Shown here: positions 36,742 through 45,893 of the stretch, piece by piece | Layout of the letters: every line of letters begins with the position of its first letter | Numbering within the stretch: the stretch's first letter is position 1 | Assembly: GCA_031180665.1 (NCBI GenBank) | Contig: JAPSLP010000028.1 | Location: forward strand, 1-64,000 | Length of the DNA stretch: 64,000 nt | Reading direction: 5' to 3' | DNA from: Cupriavidus sp. | Lineage (GTDB): Bacteria > Pseudomonadota > Gammaproteobacteria > Burkholderiales > Burkholderiaceae | Notes under the pieces: model-generated | Told to the model about the DNA's origin: nothing | Seen by the model: the letters and a program-made list of their open reading frames with translations, nothing else | Database searches by the model: none | Position numbers and translations under genes: made by a program

Positions 36742-38856
36742 ATGAACGCCATTCAACGACTGGTCACGCCGCGCAGTGTCGCCGTGATCGGCGCTTCGGC
36801 GGACCCCGCCAAAACCGCCGGCCGTCCGGTGTCCTACCTGCGCAAGCATGGTTTCCGCGGGGCGATCTACCCGGTCAACCCCAAGGTCGATTCGATCGAC
36901 GGGCTACGCTGCTATCCCGATATCGCCTCGCTGCCTGAAGTGCCGGATGTCGGCATCGTGCTGCTCGGTGCCGAGCGCGCCCACCTTGCGGTGCGTGAGC
37001 TGGCCGCACGCGGAGCTGGTGCGGCCATCGTGCTGGCCAGCGGCTATACCGAGACCGGCGCGGAAGGCGCGCGGCGCCAGGCCGAATTGATCGAGGCGGC
37101 CGGGAGCATGCGCCTGCTCGGGCCGAACACCATCGGGCTGGTCAACCTGACCGACAATATTCCGCTGTCGGCCAGCGGCGCGCTCGAGATGGACCGGTTT
37201 CCGGCGGGCAGCATCGGCGTGGTGTCGCAAAGCGGCGGCATCCTCGGTGCCTTGCTGTCGCGCGCCGCGGCACGCGGCATCGGCCTGAGCAAGCTGATCT
37301 CCACCAGCAACGAGGTGGATCTGGACCTGGCCGACTTCATCGACTACCTGGCCGACGACGAGGCCACCTGCGTGATCGCGCTGTATGTGGAGAGCGTGCG
37401 CAATCCGGAAACGTTCCGCCGTGCCGCGCTCAAGGCCATGCGCGCCGGCAAGCCCATCGTGGCGTTCAAGATCGGCCGCTCCGAGAGCGGGGCACGTGCC
37501 GCCGTGTCGCACACTGGTGCGCTCGCCGGCGCGGACCGGATGTACGACGCGCTGTTCGAGCAGGTCGGCGTGATTCGCGCGCAGAACTTCTCGGACCTGC
37601 TGGACATGCCCGCGGCGCTGGCGGCCGGGCGCAAGCTGCGCGGCAAGCGCATCGCCATCCTGACCTCGACCGGTGGCGCCGGCACCCTGGTGTCCGACAG
37701 TCTGGGCATGGCCGGCTTCGAGACGCCGGCCCCGGACGAGGACACCGCGGCCAAGCTGCGCGCCTTGCAGAAGGGCGATCATGCTGCGCTGGATCGCAAT
37801 CCGATCGACGTGACCCTGGCCGGGCTGCAACCGGACCTGCTCCGCGGCGCGATCCGCATCCTGCTCGACAGTCCTGGCTATGACGCGGTATCGGTGATCG
37901 TCGGCTCGTCCGGCCTGGCGATGCCGGACCTGATGGCCAATGCCATCCGCGACTGTCTTCCGGACAGCGACAAGCCGGTGATCGCCTTCGTCAGCCCGCA
38001 TGCGCCGGAAGTGGCCTCGCTGCTCAATCGCCGCGGTGTGCCGGCGTTCACCGCACCGGAGGCATGCACGGTGGCGCTCGACGCCATGTGGCGGGCAGGC
38101 AGGACCGCGACGCAGGCCGAGGAGGGCACGCCCGTGCTGCCGCTGCCGGACCTCGGTATGGTCGGTGCCGTCGGCACCGGCTCGCTGGACGAAGCCGCGG
38201 CAAAGGCGTTGTTCGCCGGCTTCGGCATCCCGGTGGCGAAGGAGGTCATCGTCGCGAACGGCGAGCAGGCACTCGCTGCCGCGCGGGCCTTCGGCGGCAA
38301 TGTCGTGCTGAAGGTGCTGTCGGCCGAGATCACACACAAGAGCGATGTCGGTGGCGTGGCGGTCAACGTTTCGCCGGAAGAGGTGGCGGGCCGGCTGGCA
38401 ACGATGGCCGCCGCCGTACGGTCCGCGACGGGCATCGCACCTGAGCGTTACCTCGTGCAGGAAATGGTCAAGGGCGGCGTCGAGGTCATTCTCGGCATGC
38501 ACCGGGACGAGCTTGGCACCGCCATCCTGCTGGGCATGGGCGGGGTTGCCGCGGAACTGTTCAGCGATACCACGCTGCGCCTGCTGCCCCCTGGCCAGGG
38601 GCTGACGCGGCAGGCCGCATTCGAAATGATCCAGCGGCTCAAGACCGCTCCGCTGCTGCAAGGCTACCGCGGGCGCCCGGTTGCGGACATCGATGCGCTG
38701 GTGGACGCCATCGTCGCCTTCTCGCGGATGGTGGCCACGCTTGGCGACAAGCTGGTCGAGGCCGAGATCAACCCCGTCTTCGTGTTGCCGCAGGGCCAGG
38801 GCGTCGTGGCCGTCGATGGCGTGGCCGTATTGGCCGATGGCGGTCGGCAACAGTGA
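36742..38856 (+). CDS. Acyl-CoA synthetase, ADP-forming (acetate-CoA ligase family)
   Basis: 704 residues from ATG 36742, four bases after the previous stop. N-terminal CoA-binding Rossmann domain (PRSVAVIGASADPAKTAGRPVSYLRKHGFRG), succinyl-CoA-synthetase-like middle with the phospho-histidine His257 in VSHTGALAGADRMYDALFEQVG, and a C-terminal ATP-grasp domain (from about 480; KVLSAEITHKSDVGGVAVN, VQEMVKGGVEVILGMHRD). Fused alpha-beta arrangement. It activates a carboxylic acid to its CoA thioester with ATP to ADP, or runs in reverse to make ATP. Substrate unknown. Confidence 0.92.
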   Translation: MNAIQRLVTPRSVAVIGASADPAKTAGRPVSYLRKHGFRGAIYPVNPKVDSIDGLRCYPDIASLPEVPDVGIVLLGAERAHLAVRELAARGAGAAIVLASGYTETGAEGARRQAELIEAAGSMRLLGPNTIGLVNLTDNIPLSASGALEMDRFPAGSIGVVSQSGGILGALLSRAAARGIGLSKLISTSNEVDLDLADFIDYLADDEATCVIALYVESVRNPETFRRAALKAMRAGKPIVAFKIGRSESGARAAVSHTGALAGADRMYDALFEQVGVIRAQNFSDLLDMPAALAAGRKLRGKRIAILTSTGGAGTLVSDSLGMAGFETPAPDEDTAAKLRALQKGDHAALDRNPIDVTLAGLQPDLLRGAIRILLDSPGYDAVSVIVGSSGLAMPDLMANAIRDCLPDSDKPVIAFVSPHAPEVASLLNRRGVPAFTAPEACTVALDAMWRAGRTATQAEEGTPVLPLPDLGMVGAVGTGSLDEAAAKALFAGFGIPVAKEVIVANGEQALAAARAFGGNVVLKVLSAEITHKSDVGGVAVNVSPEEVAGRLATMAAAVRSATGIAPERYLVQEMVKGGVEVILGMHRDELGTAILLGMGGVAAELFSDTTLRLLPPGQGLTRQAAFEMIQRLKTAPLLQGYRGRPVADIDALVDAIVAFSRMVATLGDKLVEAEINPVFVLPQGQGVVAVDGVAVLADGGRQQ

Positions 38857-38865
38857 GGCAACGGC

Positions 38866-39708
38866 ATGTCCCCTGAGCAGGATGGGCCGATGGTCACCTG
38901 CGTCGACGGCTGCAAGGTCGTCTGGCGAAGCTTCGGCGCGGGGCCGGTCACCGTCATGCTGCACGGTGGCCACGGCAATTGGCGGCACTGGGCGCGCAAT
39001 ATCGGGCCGCTCGCGCAGACGCGCCGGTTGCTGGTCCCGGACATGCCCGGCTTCGGCCAGTCCGGTGAAGCCCCGCGTGCCGATCTGCCGGGATTCGTCG
39101 ATGTGCTGGCGCGCTCGATCGGTCGGTTGCCGGTGGATCGCATCGACGTGGTGGGCTTTTCGTTTGGCGCACTGGTGGCGGCACACCTTGCGACCCATGC
39201 CGGCCTCGGCCGGATCGAAGTCGGGCGGTTGGCACTGCTGGGAGCGGCCGGCCACGGCGGCCCGCGGCGCATGGCGCAGGCGCTGGTCGATTGGCGCCGC
39301 TGCGATAGTCCGCACGCACTGTTCAACGCGATGCGTCATAACCTCGCGGCATTCATGCTCGCCGATCCGGCCGCCATCGATGACGAAGCAGTGGATATCC
39401 ACACTGAAGCCTGCCGTGCCACGCGGTTTCGCAGCAAACCGCTCTCGCGTGCCGGTGGCTTGCAGCAGGCGCTGGCGCGGTTCCACGGGCCCATCCTGAT
39501 GATCTGGGGAGAGGAAGACGTGACCATCTCGCCGGCGTCGATCCCCGGGATCGTCCGCGATGCAAGAGCGGCATCGCCGGCCGGTGTCCCGGCCGTCAGC
39601 GTGCGCGTGGTGGAGAAAGCCGGCCATTGGGTCCAGTACGAGGCCCACCAACAGGTCAACGCCCTGCTCCAGGCGTGGCTGGCACCGCGCGCCACGACGT
39701 CGATATAG
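38866..39708 (+). CDS. Alpha/beta hydrolase
   Basis: 280 residues. Alpha/beta hydrolase fold: oxyanion HGG in VMLHGGHGNWRHW, nucleophile Ser99 in GFSFG, acid in WGEEDVTISP and the base His in KAGHWVQYE near 262. Similar to meta-cleavage product hydrolases and esterases. Nine bases after the synthetase stop, so in the same operon; it may release an acid that the synthetase activates. Confidence 0.88.
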   Translation: MSPEQDGPMVTCVDGCKVVWRSFGAGPVTVMLHGGHGNWRHWARNIGPLAQTRRLLVPDMPGFGQSGEAPRADLPGFVDVLARSIGRLPVDRIDVVGFSFGALVAAHLATHAGLGRIEVGRLALLGAAGHGGPRRMAQALVDWRRCDSPHALFNAMRHNLAAFMLADPAAIDDEAVDIHTEACRATRFRSKPLSRAGGLQQALARFHGPILMIWGEEDVTISPASIPGIVRDARAASPAGVPAVSVRVVEKAGHWVQYEAHQQVNALLQAWLAPRATTSI

Positions 39709-39829
39709 GCTTTCAAGGAACGATATCGGCTGTGGTTCCACCTATCCGGCCATCCATGGCGCGCACTCGCGGTGCATGCGGACGCTTCGGCCTGCCATCC
39801 AGCGCGCTCATGCCGAATACACTGTCGGC

Positions 39830-40624
39830 ATGGAACGGATAAAACCAGGCCAGGGCAAGGCAACACCGAATCGCTCGCTCGAACGTGGCATCGCCGTGCT
39901 GCGCGCCTTCCGCGCCGGCTCTTCGATGCTGGGCAACGGCGAGATCGCCGAGCGAACCGGCCTGTCCCGCTCGACCGTCAGCCGCCTGACGCAATCGTTG
40001 ATCGAGACCGGCATGCTCGAATACATTCCGCGCTTGCGCGCCTATCGGCTCGGCGTGTCGGTACTCAGCATGGCTCACGCCATGCGCGACGGCTCGCAGA
40101 TCCTCAAGGTAGCGACGCCGGTGATGGTGGAGGCCGCGGTGCGGCACAAGATCAATGTCGGCCTGGCCGCCGCCGATGGCGATGAGATGGTCTATCTCGA
40201 GTCGTTCCGCTACAACCGGCGACAGTCGTTGCGAACGGTGGTCAGCGGGCAGCGCATACCGATGGCATTGACCTCGCTGGGACGGGCCTACCTGGCAACG
40301 CTTGCCCCCGAGGCGTTCCAGGCGATGTTGCTGGCGATGGCCGAAAAACACCGGGGCCGCGGCTGGAGTCGCTTATGCCGGGAAATCGAGGCCGCCGTCG
40401 TATCCGTGCGCGAGAAGGGTTACTGCGTGGCGTCATGGCAGCCGCAGGTGGTTGCCATGGCGACGCCGCTGCAGATCAGTGGCTATGGGGTCCATGCCTT
40501 GAACGTCAGCGTATCGACGCAACAGGACATGGAGACCGTCGAAGCCGACCTGGCGAGGCCATTGATGGCGCTGTCCGCGACGATACAGGCGCGGATGCGC
40601 AAGCTGGAGAGCGAGATGGCCTGA
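39830..40624 (+). CDS. IclR family transcriptional regulator
   Basis: 264 residues from ATG 39830. Winged HTH at about 15-75 (NRSLERGIAVLRAFRAGSSMLGNGEIAERTGLSRSTVSRLTQSLIETGML) then the IclR effector domain with YCVASWQPQVVAMATPL. IclR proteins usually control adjacent catabolic genes in response to an aromatic or aliphatic acid. It lies downstream of, and co-oriented with, the Bug-crotonase-synthetase-hydrolase set, its probable target. Confidence 0.88.
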   Translation: MERIKPGQGKATPNRSLERGIAVLRAFRAGSSMLGNGEIAERTGLSRSTVSRLTQSLIETGMLEYIPRLRAYRLGVSVLSMAHAMRDGSQILKVATPVMVEAAVRHKINVGLAAADGDEMVYLESFRYNRRQSLRTVVSGQRIPMALTSLGRAYLATLAPEAFQAMLLAMAEKHRGRGWSRLCREIEAAVVSVREKGYCVASWQPQVVAMATPLQISGYGVHALNVSVSTQQDMETVEADLARPLMALSATIQARMRKLESEMA

Positions 40625-40655
40625 GGTCGGCGAAGCGGCATGCGGTCGAACGCGA

Positions 40656-41228
40656 CTAGCGGCCTGTGACGTGCCCCTGATCCTTCCAGTGCTCCCGCGG
40701 CAGCCGATACACGCAATGCGGCCTCAGCGGATGGCCGTCGGGCACGTTCGGGTGTTCGAACGTCTGCGCGCAGCGCCGCATGCCCAGCCGCTCCATCACC
40801 GCCTGCGACGGCAGGTTCAGCAACGCGGTGAACGACACGATTTCCTTGAGCCCGAACACGTCGAAGCCTGCCCGCAGGCAGGCGCGCGCCGCCTCGCTGG
40901 CGTAGCCCTGGCCCCAGTATTTGGCCGCAAGGCGCCAGCCGATTTCCACGCAGGGCGCGAATGGCAATGGCGCGCTCGGGATGTTCAGGCCCACCATGCC
41001 GATAAACGCGCCATCTTCCTTGCGTTCCACCGCCGAAAATCCGAACCCGTGCTCTGCGATATGCGCGCTGCAGCGGGCGATCATCGCGTCGCTGGCGGCG
41101 CGGTCGAAGGGCGCCGGAAAGTAGCGCATGACATGGGAATCGGCATTGAGCGCGGCGAACGGCTCGCTGTCCGATGCCTGCCAGGGACGCACGATCAGGC
41201 GGGGCGTTTCGAGGTGGATGGGATGCAT
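40656..41228 (-). CDS. GNAT family N-acetyltransferase, RimJ/RimL-like
   Basis: 190 residues. ETPRLIVRPWQASDSEPFAALNAD start, ADGVHM-type middle and IGWRLAAKYWGQGYASEAARACLRAGFDVFGLKEIVSFT with the acetyl-CoA loop GQGYA; NLPSQAVMERLGMR is the end motif. It acetylates an unknown amine, possibly a protein N terminus. Convergent with the IclR gene and divergent from alkB, 62 bases between starts. Confidence 0.88.
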   Translation of the reverse strand: MHPIHLETPRLIVRPWQASDSEPFAALNADSHVMRYFPAPFDRAASDAMIARCSAHIAEHGFGFSAVERKEDGAFIGMVGLNIPSAPLPFAPCVEIGWRLAAKYWGQGYASEAARACLRAGFDVFGLKEIVSFTALLNLPSQAVMERLGMRRCAQTFEHPNVPDGHPLRPHCVYRLPREHWKDQGHVTGR

Positions 41229-41290
41229 TGGTTGTCCGGTAGCGTCGTCGGCGTAGACTGGCCAGGTGCAATGCTACGCCAGGAAACGCG

Positions 41291-41887
41291 ATGGAACAGT
41301 TCAGCTTGTTCGAGGGCGACGCCGCGCCGGCCTCGATTCCCGGTCTCGTCTACCAGCCCGAATTCCTGTCCCACGATGAAGAGGCGTCCATCATCGGCAT
41401 CATCCGGACCCTGCCGCTGGAAGCCGCACGGTACAAGGGCTACCTGGCGCTGCGCCGCGTAGTGAGCTTCGGCGGCAGCTACGACTTCGACAGCAATCAA
41501 TTGCGGCCGGCGCAAGCCCTGGATGAGCGACTGCTGCCGCTGCGCGAGCGCGTGGCCCAATGGGCCGGCGTGCCGCCCGAGCGGCTGGTGCATGCCCTGG
41601 TGGCCGAGTACGCCCCGGGCACGCCGCTGGGCTGGCACCGCGACGTGCCGGACTTCGAGCGCGTTTTCGGCGTCTCGCTTGGCGGCGCCGCGCGGCTGCG
41701 CTTTCGCCCTTATCCCTACAACCCTTCGCTGCGGCGGCAGATTCTGGCCCTTGAAGTGCAACCCAGATCGATCTACCGGCTGGAGGGGGATGCCCGTTGG
41801 CGATGGCAGCACAGCGTCGAGCCGACGCGGGAATTGCGCTGGTCGATCACGTTTCGGGAACGGCGGAACGCGGCGCGCTCGCCCTAG
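41291..41887 (+). CDS. alkB: AlkB-type alpha-ketoglutarate-dependent dioxygenase
   Basis: 198 residues. Iron ligands His116 and Asp118 in LGWHRDVPDFE, His174 in WQHSVEP, and the 2-oxoglutarate arginines Arg183 and Arg189 in ELRWSITFRER, with the same six-residue spacing as E. coli AlkB. Repairs 1-methyladenine and 3-methylcytosine or acts on related alkyl lesions. Belongs to the shorter AlkB group found in many proteobacteria. No ada or other alkylation-response gene is linked. Confidence 0.88.
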   Translation: MEQFSLFEGDAAPASIPGLVYQPEFLSHDEEASIIGIIRTLPLEAARYKGYLALRRVVSFGGSYDFDSNQLRPAQALDERLLPLRERVAQWAGVPPERLVHALVAEYAPGTPLGWHRDVPDFERVFGVSLGGAARLRFRPYPYNPSLRRQILALEVQPRSIYRLEGDARWRWQHSVEPTRELRWSITFRERRNAARSP

Positions 41888-41898
41888 CGCAACTGGTT

Positions 41899-42870
41899 CT
41901 AGCGCAACTCATCCTCGATATAAGCCCGCACGACATCGACGAAGCTGGCGTCGCCGCGCAGCCCGAGTTGTTCGGCACGCGTCGTGTCCCAGCGGCCCGG
42001 CCAGCTGCCGACGATCTGCTGCACGCGGCTGTCGGGCTCGCGGCGGATGCGGTTGGCGGCCTCGTCGCCGGCAACTTCCCGCAGGGCGCCGATCATGTCG
42101 TCCACGGTCACGGAAACGCCCGGCAGATTGACGATGCGCCGGTTGCCCAGCCGTTCGCCGGGCAGCTCGCTGCCGGCGATCAGCGCCTCGATGGCGCGGC
42201 GCGGCGACAGCAGCCACAGCCGCGTGTCGCCCGGCACCGGGCAGATCGCTTCTTCGCCGTTCAGCGGTTCACGAATGATGCCGCTGGCAAACGACGAGGC
42301 GGCGGCATTGGGCCGGCCGGGACGCACGCTGATGGTAGGCAGCCGCAGCACGACGCCGTCGACAAAGCCGCGCCGGCTGTAGTCGGCCAGCATCAATTCG
42401 GCGATCGCCTTTTGCGTGCCATAGGACGATTGCGGATTGAGCGCGGTATCGTCGCGCACCACTTCGGGCAGCGTGCCGCCATAGACGGCCACCGAACTGG
42501 TGAACACGACGCGCGGCCGATGGCCCCGCGCCCGGCACACTTCCAGCAGCGTGCGCGAGGCGTCGAGGTTGATGCGCATGCCCAGGTCGAAATCGGCCTC
42601 GGCCTGGCCGCTGACAATGGCGGCCAGATGGAACACCACGGCGGTGTCGCGGTCGATCGCGCGTTCGAGCAGAGCGGGATCGGCGATATCGCCGACCAGC
42701 GCGGTGATGCGCTGGTCGGCCGTATCGTCGGCCTGCACGACATCGACCAGCACCAGCTTCGTGATGGGGGCCGGCTTGCCGTCGGGACCGTTCAGTTCGC
42801 CGCGCGAGAGCAGCTGTTTGGCCAGACGCTGGCCGAGAAATCCGGCGCCGCCGGTGATCAGCACTTTCAT
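41899..42870 (-). CDS. denD: D-erythronate dehydrogenase
   Basis: 323 residues from ATG 42870 (MKVLITGGAGFLGQRLAKQL). Extended SDR: glycine motif GGAGFLG, catalytic Ser-Ser and Tyr-x3-Lys in VVFTSSVAVYGG and SSYGTQKAIAEL. Together with otnI, otnK and otnC it matches DenD, which oxidises D-erythronate to 2-oxo-tetronate using NAD+. Last gene of the minus-strand tetronate operon; a 9-base tandem repeat separates it from otnI. Confidence 0.88.
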   Translation of the reverse strand: MKVLITGGAGFLGQRLAKQLLSRGELNGPDGKPAPITKLVLVDVVQADDTADQRITALVGDIADPALLERAIDRDTAVVFHLAAIVSGQAEADFDLGMRINLDASRTLLEVCRARGHRPRVVFTSSVAVYGGTLPEVVRDDTALNPQSSYGTQKAIAELMLADYSRRGFVDGVVLRLPTISVRPGRPNAAASSFASGIIREPLNGEEAICPVPGDTRLWLLSPRRAIEALIAGSELPGERLGNRRIVNLPGVSVTVDDMIGALREVAGDEAANRIRREPDSRVQQIVGSWPGRWDTTRAEQLGLRGDASFVDVVRAYIEDELR

Positions 42871-42940
42871 GATCGGTTGCCTTGTTGAAATCGCGATTAA
42901 TGGGGCAGCGCCGGACGAATGCGCCACTGCTCTGGATTGT

Positions 42941-42997
42941 CTCGGTTGCCTCGGTTGCCTCGGTTGCCTCGGTTGCCCTCGATTGCCCTCGATTGCC
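42941..42997. repeat. Tandem repeat between otnI and denD
   Basis: Four copies of the 9-base unit CTCGGTTGC followed by two copies of the 10-base variant CCTCGATTGC, with a degenerate copy just before. It fills about half of the 134-base spacer of the operon and has no spacers or leader, so it is a minisatellite, not a CRISPR. Confidence 0.9.
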
Positions 42998-43004
42998 GAA
43001 AGGG

Positions 43005-43787
43005 CTATCGCTGCAGCCACGCGCGCAGCCAGCCAAGCCCGTCGGTGGTACCGGCCCTGGGGCGATATTCGCAGCCGATCCAGCCCTGGTAGCCAAGCGC
43101 GTCGATCGTCTCGAACAGATAGGGATAGTTCAGTTCGCCGATATCCGGCTCGTGCCGTTCGGGCACGCCAGCGATCTGAATATGTCCGATTCCGGCGATG
43201 TCGCGCTTGAGCTTGGTGGCCACATCGCCTTCGACGATCTGGCAGTGGTAGCAGTCGAACTGCACCTTGAGGTTGGACGCGCCGATCTCGCGGCAGATCG
43301 CTTGCGCGTCGTCCTGGCGGTTCAGGAAGAAGCCCGGAATGTCGCGCGTGTTGATCGGCTCGATGAGTACCGTGATGCCGTCGCCTTGCGCCACGCGGGC
43401 CGCGTACTCCAGGTTGCGCAGATAGACGGTGCGCTGCTGCTCGCGCGACACGCCCGGCGCCGCGAGGCCCGCCATCACATGCAGCTTGTCGTTGCCGAGC
43501 ACGCGCGCGTAGTCGAGGGCTGTATCGATGCTGCGCCGGAATTCGTCCTCCCGTCCCGGCAGCGACGCGATGCCGCGTTCGCCGGCAGCCCAGTCGCCCG
43601 GTGGCGCATTGAACAGCGCCTGTTGCAGGCCATTCGCGTCGAGTCGCGACTTCAGTTCCTTCGCCGGAAAGTCGTACGGGAACAGGTATTCGACGGCGTG
43701 GAAGCCATCGTTCGCAGCCGCGGCAAAGCGGTCCAGGAACGCGTGCTCGTTGTACATCATCGAAAGATTGGCGGCAAAGCGTGGCAT
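43005..43787 (-). CDS. otnI: 2-oxo-tetronate isomerase
   Basis: 260 residues, hydroxypyruvate isomerase-like TIM barrel: [39 protein letters not shown] start, [18 protein letters not shown] with a metal Glu, [13 protein letters not shown], and [14 protein letters not shown]. In this context it is OtnI, interconverting 2-oxo- and 3-oxo-tetronate. Plain hydroxypyruvate isomerase (Hyi) is the alternative. Confidence 0.87.
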   Translation of the reverse strand: MPRFAANLSMMYNEHAFLDRFAAAANDGFHAVEYLFPYDFPAKELKSRLDANGLQQALFNAPPGDWAAGERGIASLPGREDEFRRSIDTALDYARVLGNDKLHVMAGLAAPGVSREQQRTVYLRNLEYAARVAQGDGITVLIEPINTRDIPGFFLNRQDDAQAICREIGASNLKVQFDCYHCQIVEGDVATKLKRDIAGIGHIQIAGVPERHEPDIGELNYPYLFETIDALGYQGWIGCEYRPRAGTTDGLGWLRAWLQR

Positions 43788-43841
43788 GGCAGCAAGTCGG
43801 ATAGGGTTGGGAGAAGGCGGCGCAGGCGCGCCGCGTCCATC

Positions 43842-45164
43842 TTAGCGGTTGACCAGCCTGGCCGGCGTCAGCCACACGGCAACCGCGCCAAGCACCAGCA
43901 TGCCGGCGAGCACATACATGCCGCTGGCCGTGCTGTTGGTGGCGTCGCGCAGATAGCCGATCAGATAGGGGCTGGCGAAGCCGGCCAGGTTGCCGATCGA
44001 ATTGATGATCGCGATGCCGGCCGCGGCGGCGCTGCCGGCCAGGAACGCGGTCGGCAGCGACCAGAACAGCGGGGCGCAAGTCAGCACGCCGGCGGCGGCC
44101 ACCGACAGCGCCACGATGGACAGCGTGGTGTTGCCCGAGGCGGAGGCGGCGATGGTAAAGCCCACGGTGCCCATCAGTGCCGGTACGATCAGATGCCAGC
44201 GCCGCTCCCGGCGCTTGTCCGCGCTGTGGCCGAACAGATTCATCGCCACGATGGCTACCACGAACGGAATCGCGCTAAGCAGCCCGATTTCGAGCGTGCC
44301 CTTGATGCCGGTCGACTTGACGAAGGTCGGCATCCAGAAGGTCAGGCCGTACTGCCCCGACACGAAGGCGAAGTAGATCAGCGACATCCACCACATGCGC
44401 GGATCGCGAAATACCGCGCGCAGCGAATGCGTGTTCTTCTGCTGCTCCTGCGGCTGCGCGGCGATCTCGTCGGCGAGCAGCTGCTTCTCGCGCTCGGTCA
44501 GCCATTTGGCGCTGCGGATATTGTTGTCCAGATAGAGGATCGTCGCGATGCCGATCAGCACCGCGGGCACGGCCTCCAGCACGAACATCCACTGCCAGCC
44601 GTGGAAGCCGGCGCCGCCGTGGAAGCTCTCCATGATCCAGCCGGAGAGCGGATTGCCGAAGATGCCCGATACCGGAATCGCCGACATGAACACCGCGATG
44701 ATCTTGGCGCGGCGGTGCGACGGAAACCAGTAGGTCAGATAAAGGATCACGCCGGGATAGAAACCGGCCTCCGCCAGCCCGAGCAGGAAGCGCAGCACGT
44801 AGAACTGCGTCGGCGTCGTGACGAAGGCGAACATGGCCGACAGGATGCCCCAGGTGATCATGATGCGGGCAATCCAGATGCGGGCGCCGAGGCGGTGCAT
44901 CAGCATGTTGCTGGGCAGTTCGAACAGGAAGTAGCCGAGAAAGAAGATGCCGGCACCCAGGCCGAACACCGTCTCGCTGAACGCCAGATCCTGCGACATC
45001 TGCAGCTTGGCGAAGCCGACGTTGACGCGGTCCAGATAGGCCACCACGTAGCACAGCATCAGAAAGGGCACGATGCGCCAGAACACCTTGCGGTAGGTCA
45101 GGTCGAGTTCGGCTTTGCCGGGTGCGTCGACGTAGGCGGCCGCTGCCGCGTCGTAGGCTGTCAT
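43842..45164 (-). CDS. MFS transporter, anion:cation symporter type
   Basis: 440 residues from ATG 45164, preceded by AAGGAG; upstream frame extension has no support. N terminus ELDLTYRKVFWRIVPFLMLCYVVAYLDRVNVGFAKLQM is typical of ACS-family sugar-acid symporters (such as tartrate or galactonate carriers). About twelve membrane helices. Encoded within the tetronate operon, so it very likely imports L-threonate and/or D-erythronate. Confidence 0.9.
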   Translation of the reverse strand: MTAYDAAAAAYVDAPGKAELDLTYRKVFWRIVPFLMLCYVVAYLDRVNVGFAKLQMSQDLAFSETVFGLGAGIFFLGYFLFELPSNMLMHRLGARIWIARIMITWGILSAMFAFVTTPTQFYVLRFLLGLAEAGFYPGVILYLTYWFPSHRRAKIIAVFMSAIPVSGIFGNPLSGWIMESFHGGAGFHGWQWMFVLEAVPAVLIGIATILYLDNNIRSAKWLTEREKQLLADEIAAQPQEQQKNTHSLRAVFRDPRMWWMSLIYFAFVSGQYGLTFWMPTFVKSTGIKGTLEIGLLSAIPFVVAIVAMNLFGHSADKRRERRWHLIVPALMGTVGFTIAASASGNTTLSIVALSVAAAGVLTCAPLFWSLPTAFLAGSAAAAGIAIINSIGNLAGFASPYLIGYLRDATNSTASGMYVLAGMLVLGAVAVWLTPARLVNR

Positions 45165-45254
45165 GGATTGTCTCCTTGGATGGTGTCGGGCCGGCTGTCG
45201 CGCCGGCTCCGGTGTGCGTGAGGAATGCCCGTGCACACCGCGGGCTGGCGCGCG

Positions 45255-45893
45255 CTACCAGCGTGCACCGAAGGTCTGGCGTAGTTCTTCGAGTGCGGCG
45301 GCGTCGAGCGGCACCGGCTTCGGGTCGGTCATCAACCAAAGGCGCGCGGTTTCCTCGAGTTCTTCGAGCGCCCAGGACGCCTGCGAAACCGACGGACCCC
45401 ACATCACGGGGCCGAGCCGGTCCAGCAGTACGCCGCGCACGCGGGAGGCCAGTGCGGCGACCTGCGCCGCCACCTCGGGGTCGCCGGGGCGGCGATAGCG
45501 CAGCAGCGGGATATGGCCGACCTTCATCACGTAATAGGGCGTGATCGGCGGCAGCACGTCGTCATCGCGCCAGACGCCGGCCAGCGTCAGCGCCACCAGA
45601 TGGGTGGAATGCGTATGGACCACGCCGCGCGCGCCCGGGTCGTTGGCGTAGATGCCACGATGCAGCGCCAGCGTCTTCGATGGCCTGTCGCCCGACACAT
45701 GCCCGCCGTTCGCATCGACCTTGGCGATGCGCGCCGGGTCCAGGCGGCCCAGGCAGGCATCGGTCGGCGTGATCAGCCAGCCGTCATCGAGCCGGGCGCT
45801 GATATTGCCGGCGCTGCCCACCGCATGCCCGCGCGCATACAGGCTGGCGCCGATCATGCAGATTTCCTCGCGCAGTCGCGCTTCCTCGCTCAT
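45255..45893 (-). CDS. otnC: 3-oxo-tetronate 4-phosphate decarboxylase
   Basis: 212 residues, class II aldolase/adducin fold with zinc histidines in VVHTHSTHLVALT and a later His; AVGSAGNISARLDDGWLITPTD is the phosphate-binding start. In this cluster it is OtnC, which decarboxylates 3-oxo-tetronate 4-phosphate to dihydroxyacetone phosphate. Its ATG overlaps the otnK stop, so the two are coupled. Confidence 0.88.
   Translation of the reverse strand: MSEEARLREEICMIGASLYARGHAVGSAGNISARLDDGWLITPTDACLGRLDPARIAKVDANGGHVSGDRPSKTLALHRGIYANDPGARGVVHTHSTHLVALTLAGVWRDDDVLPPITPYYVMKVGHIPLLRYRRPGDPEVAAQVAALASRVRGVLLDRLGPVMWGPSVSQASWALEELEETARLWLMTDPKPVPLDAAALEELRQTFGARW

Noticed and set aside
42941..42997. 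CRISPR array
   Set aside because: Units are directly abutting with no spacers and no cas genes are present.
41899..44079. A 726-codon minus-strand open frame joining denD and the otnI region
   Set aside because: Only the denD part carries family motifs; the upstream part is an out-of-frame shadow of otnI that happens to stay open through the tandem repeat.
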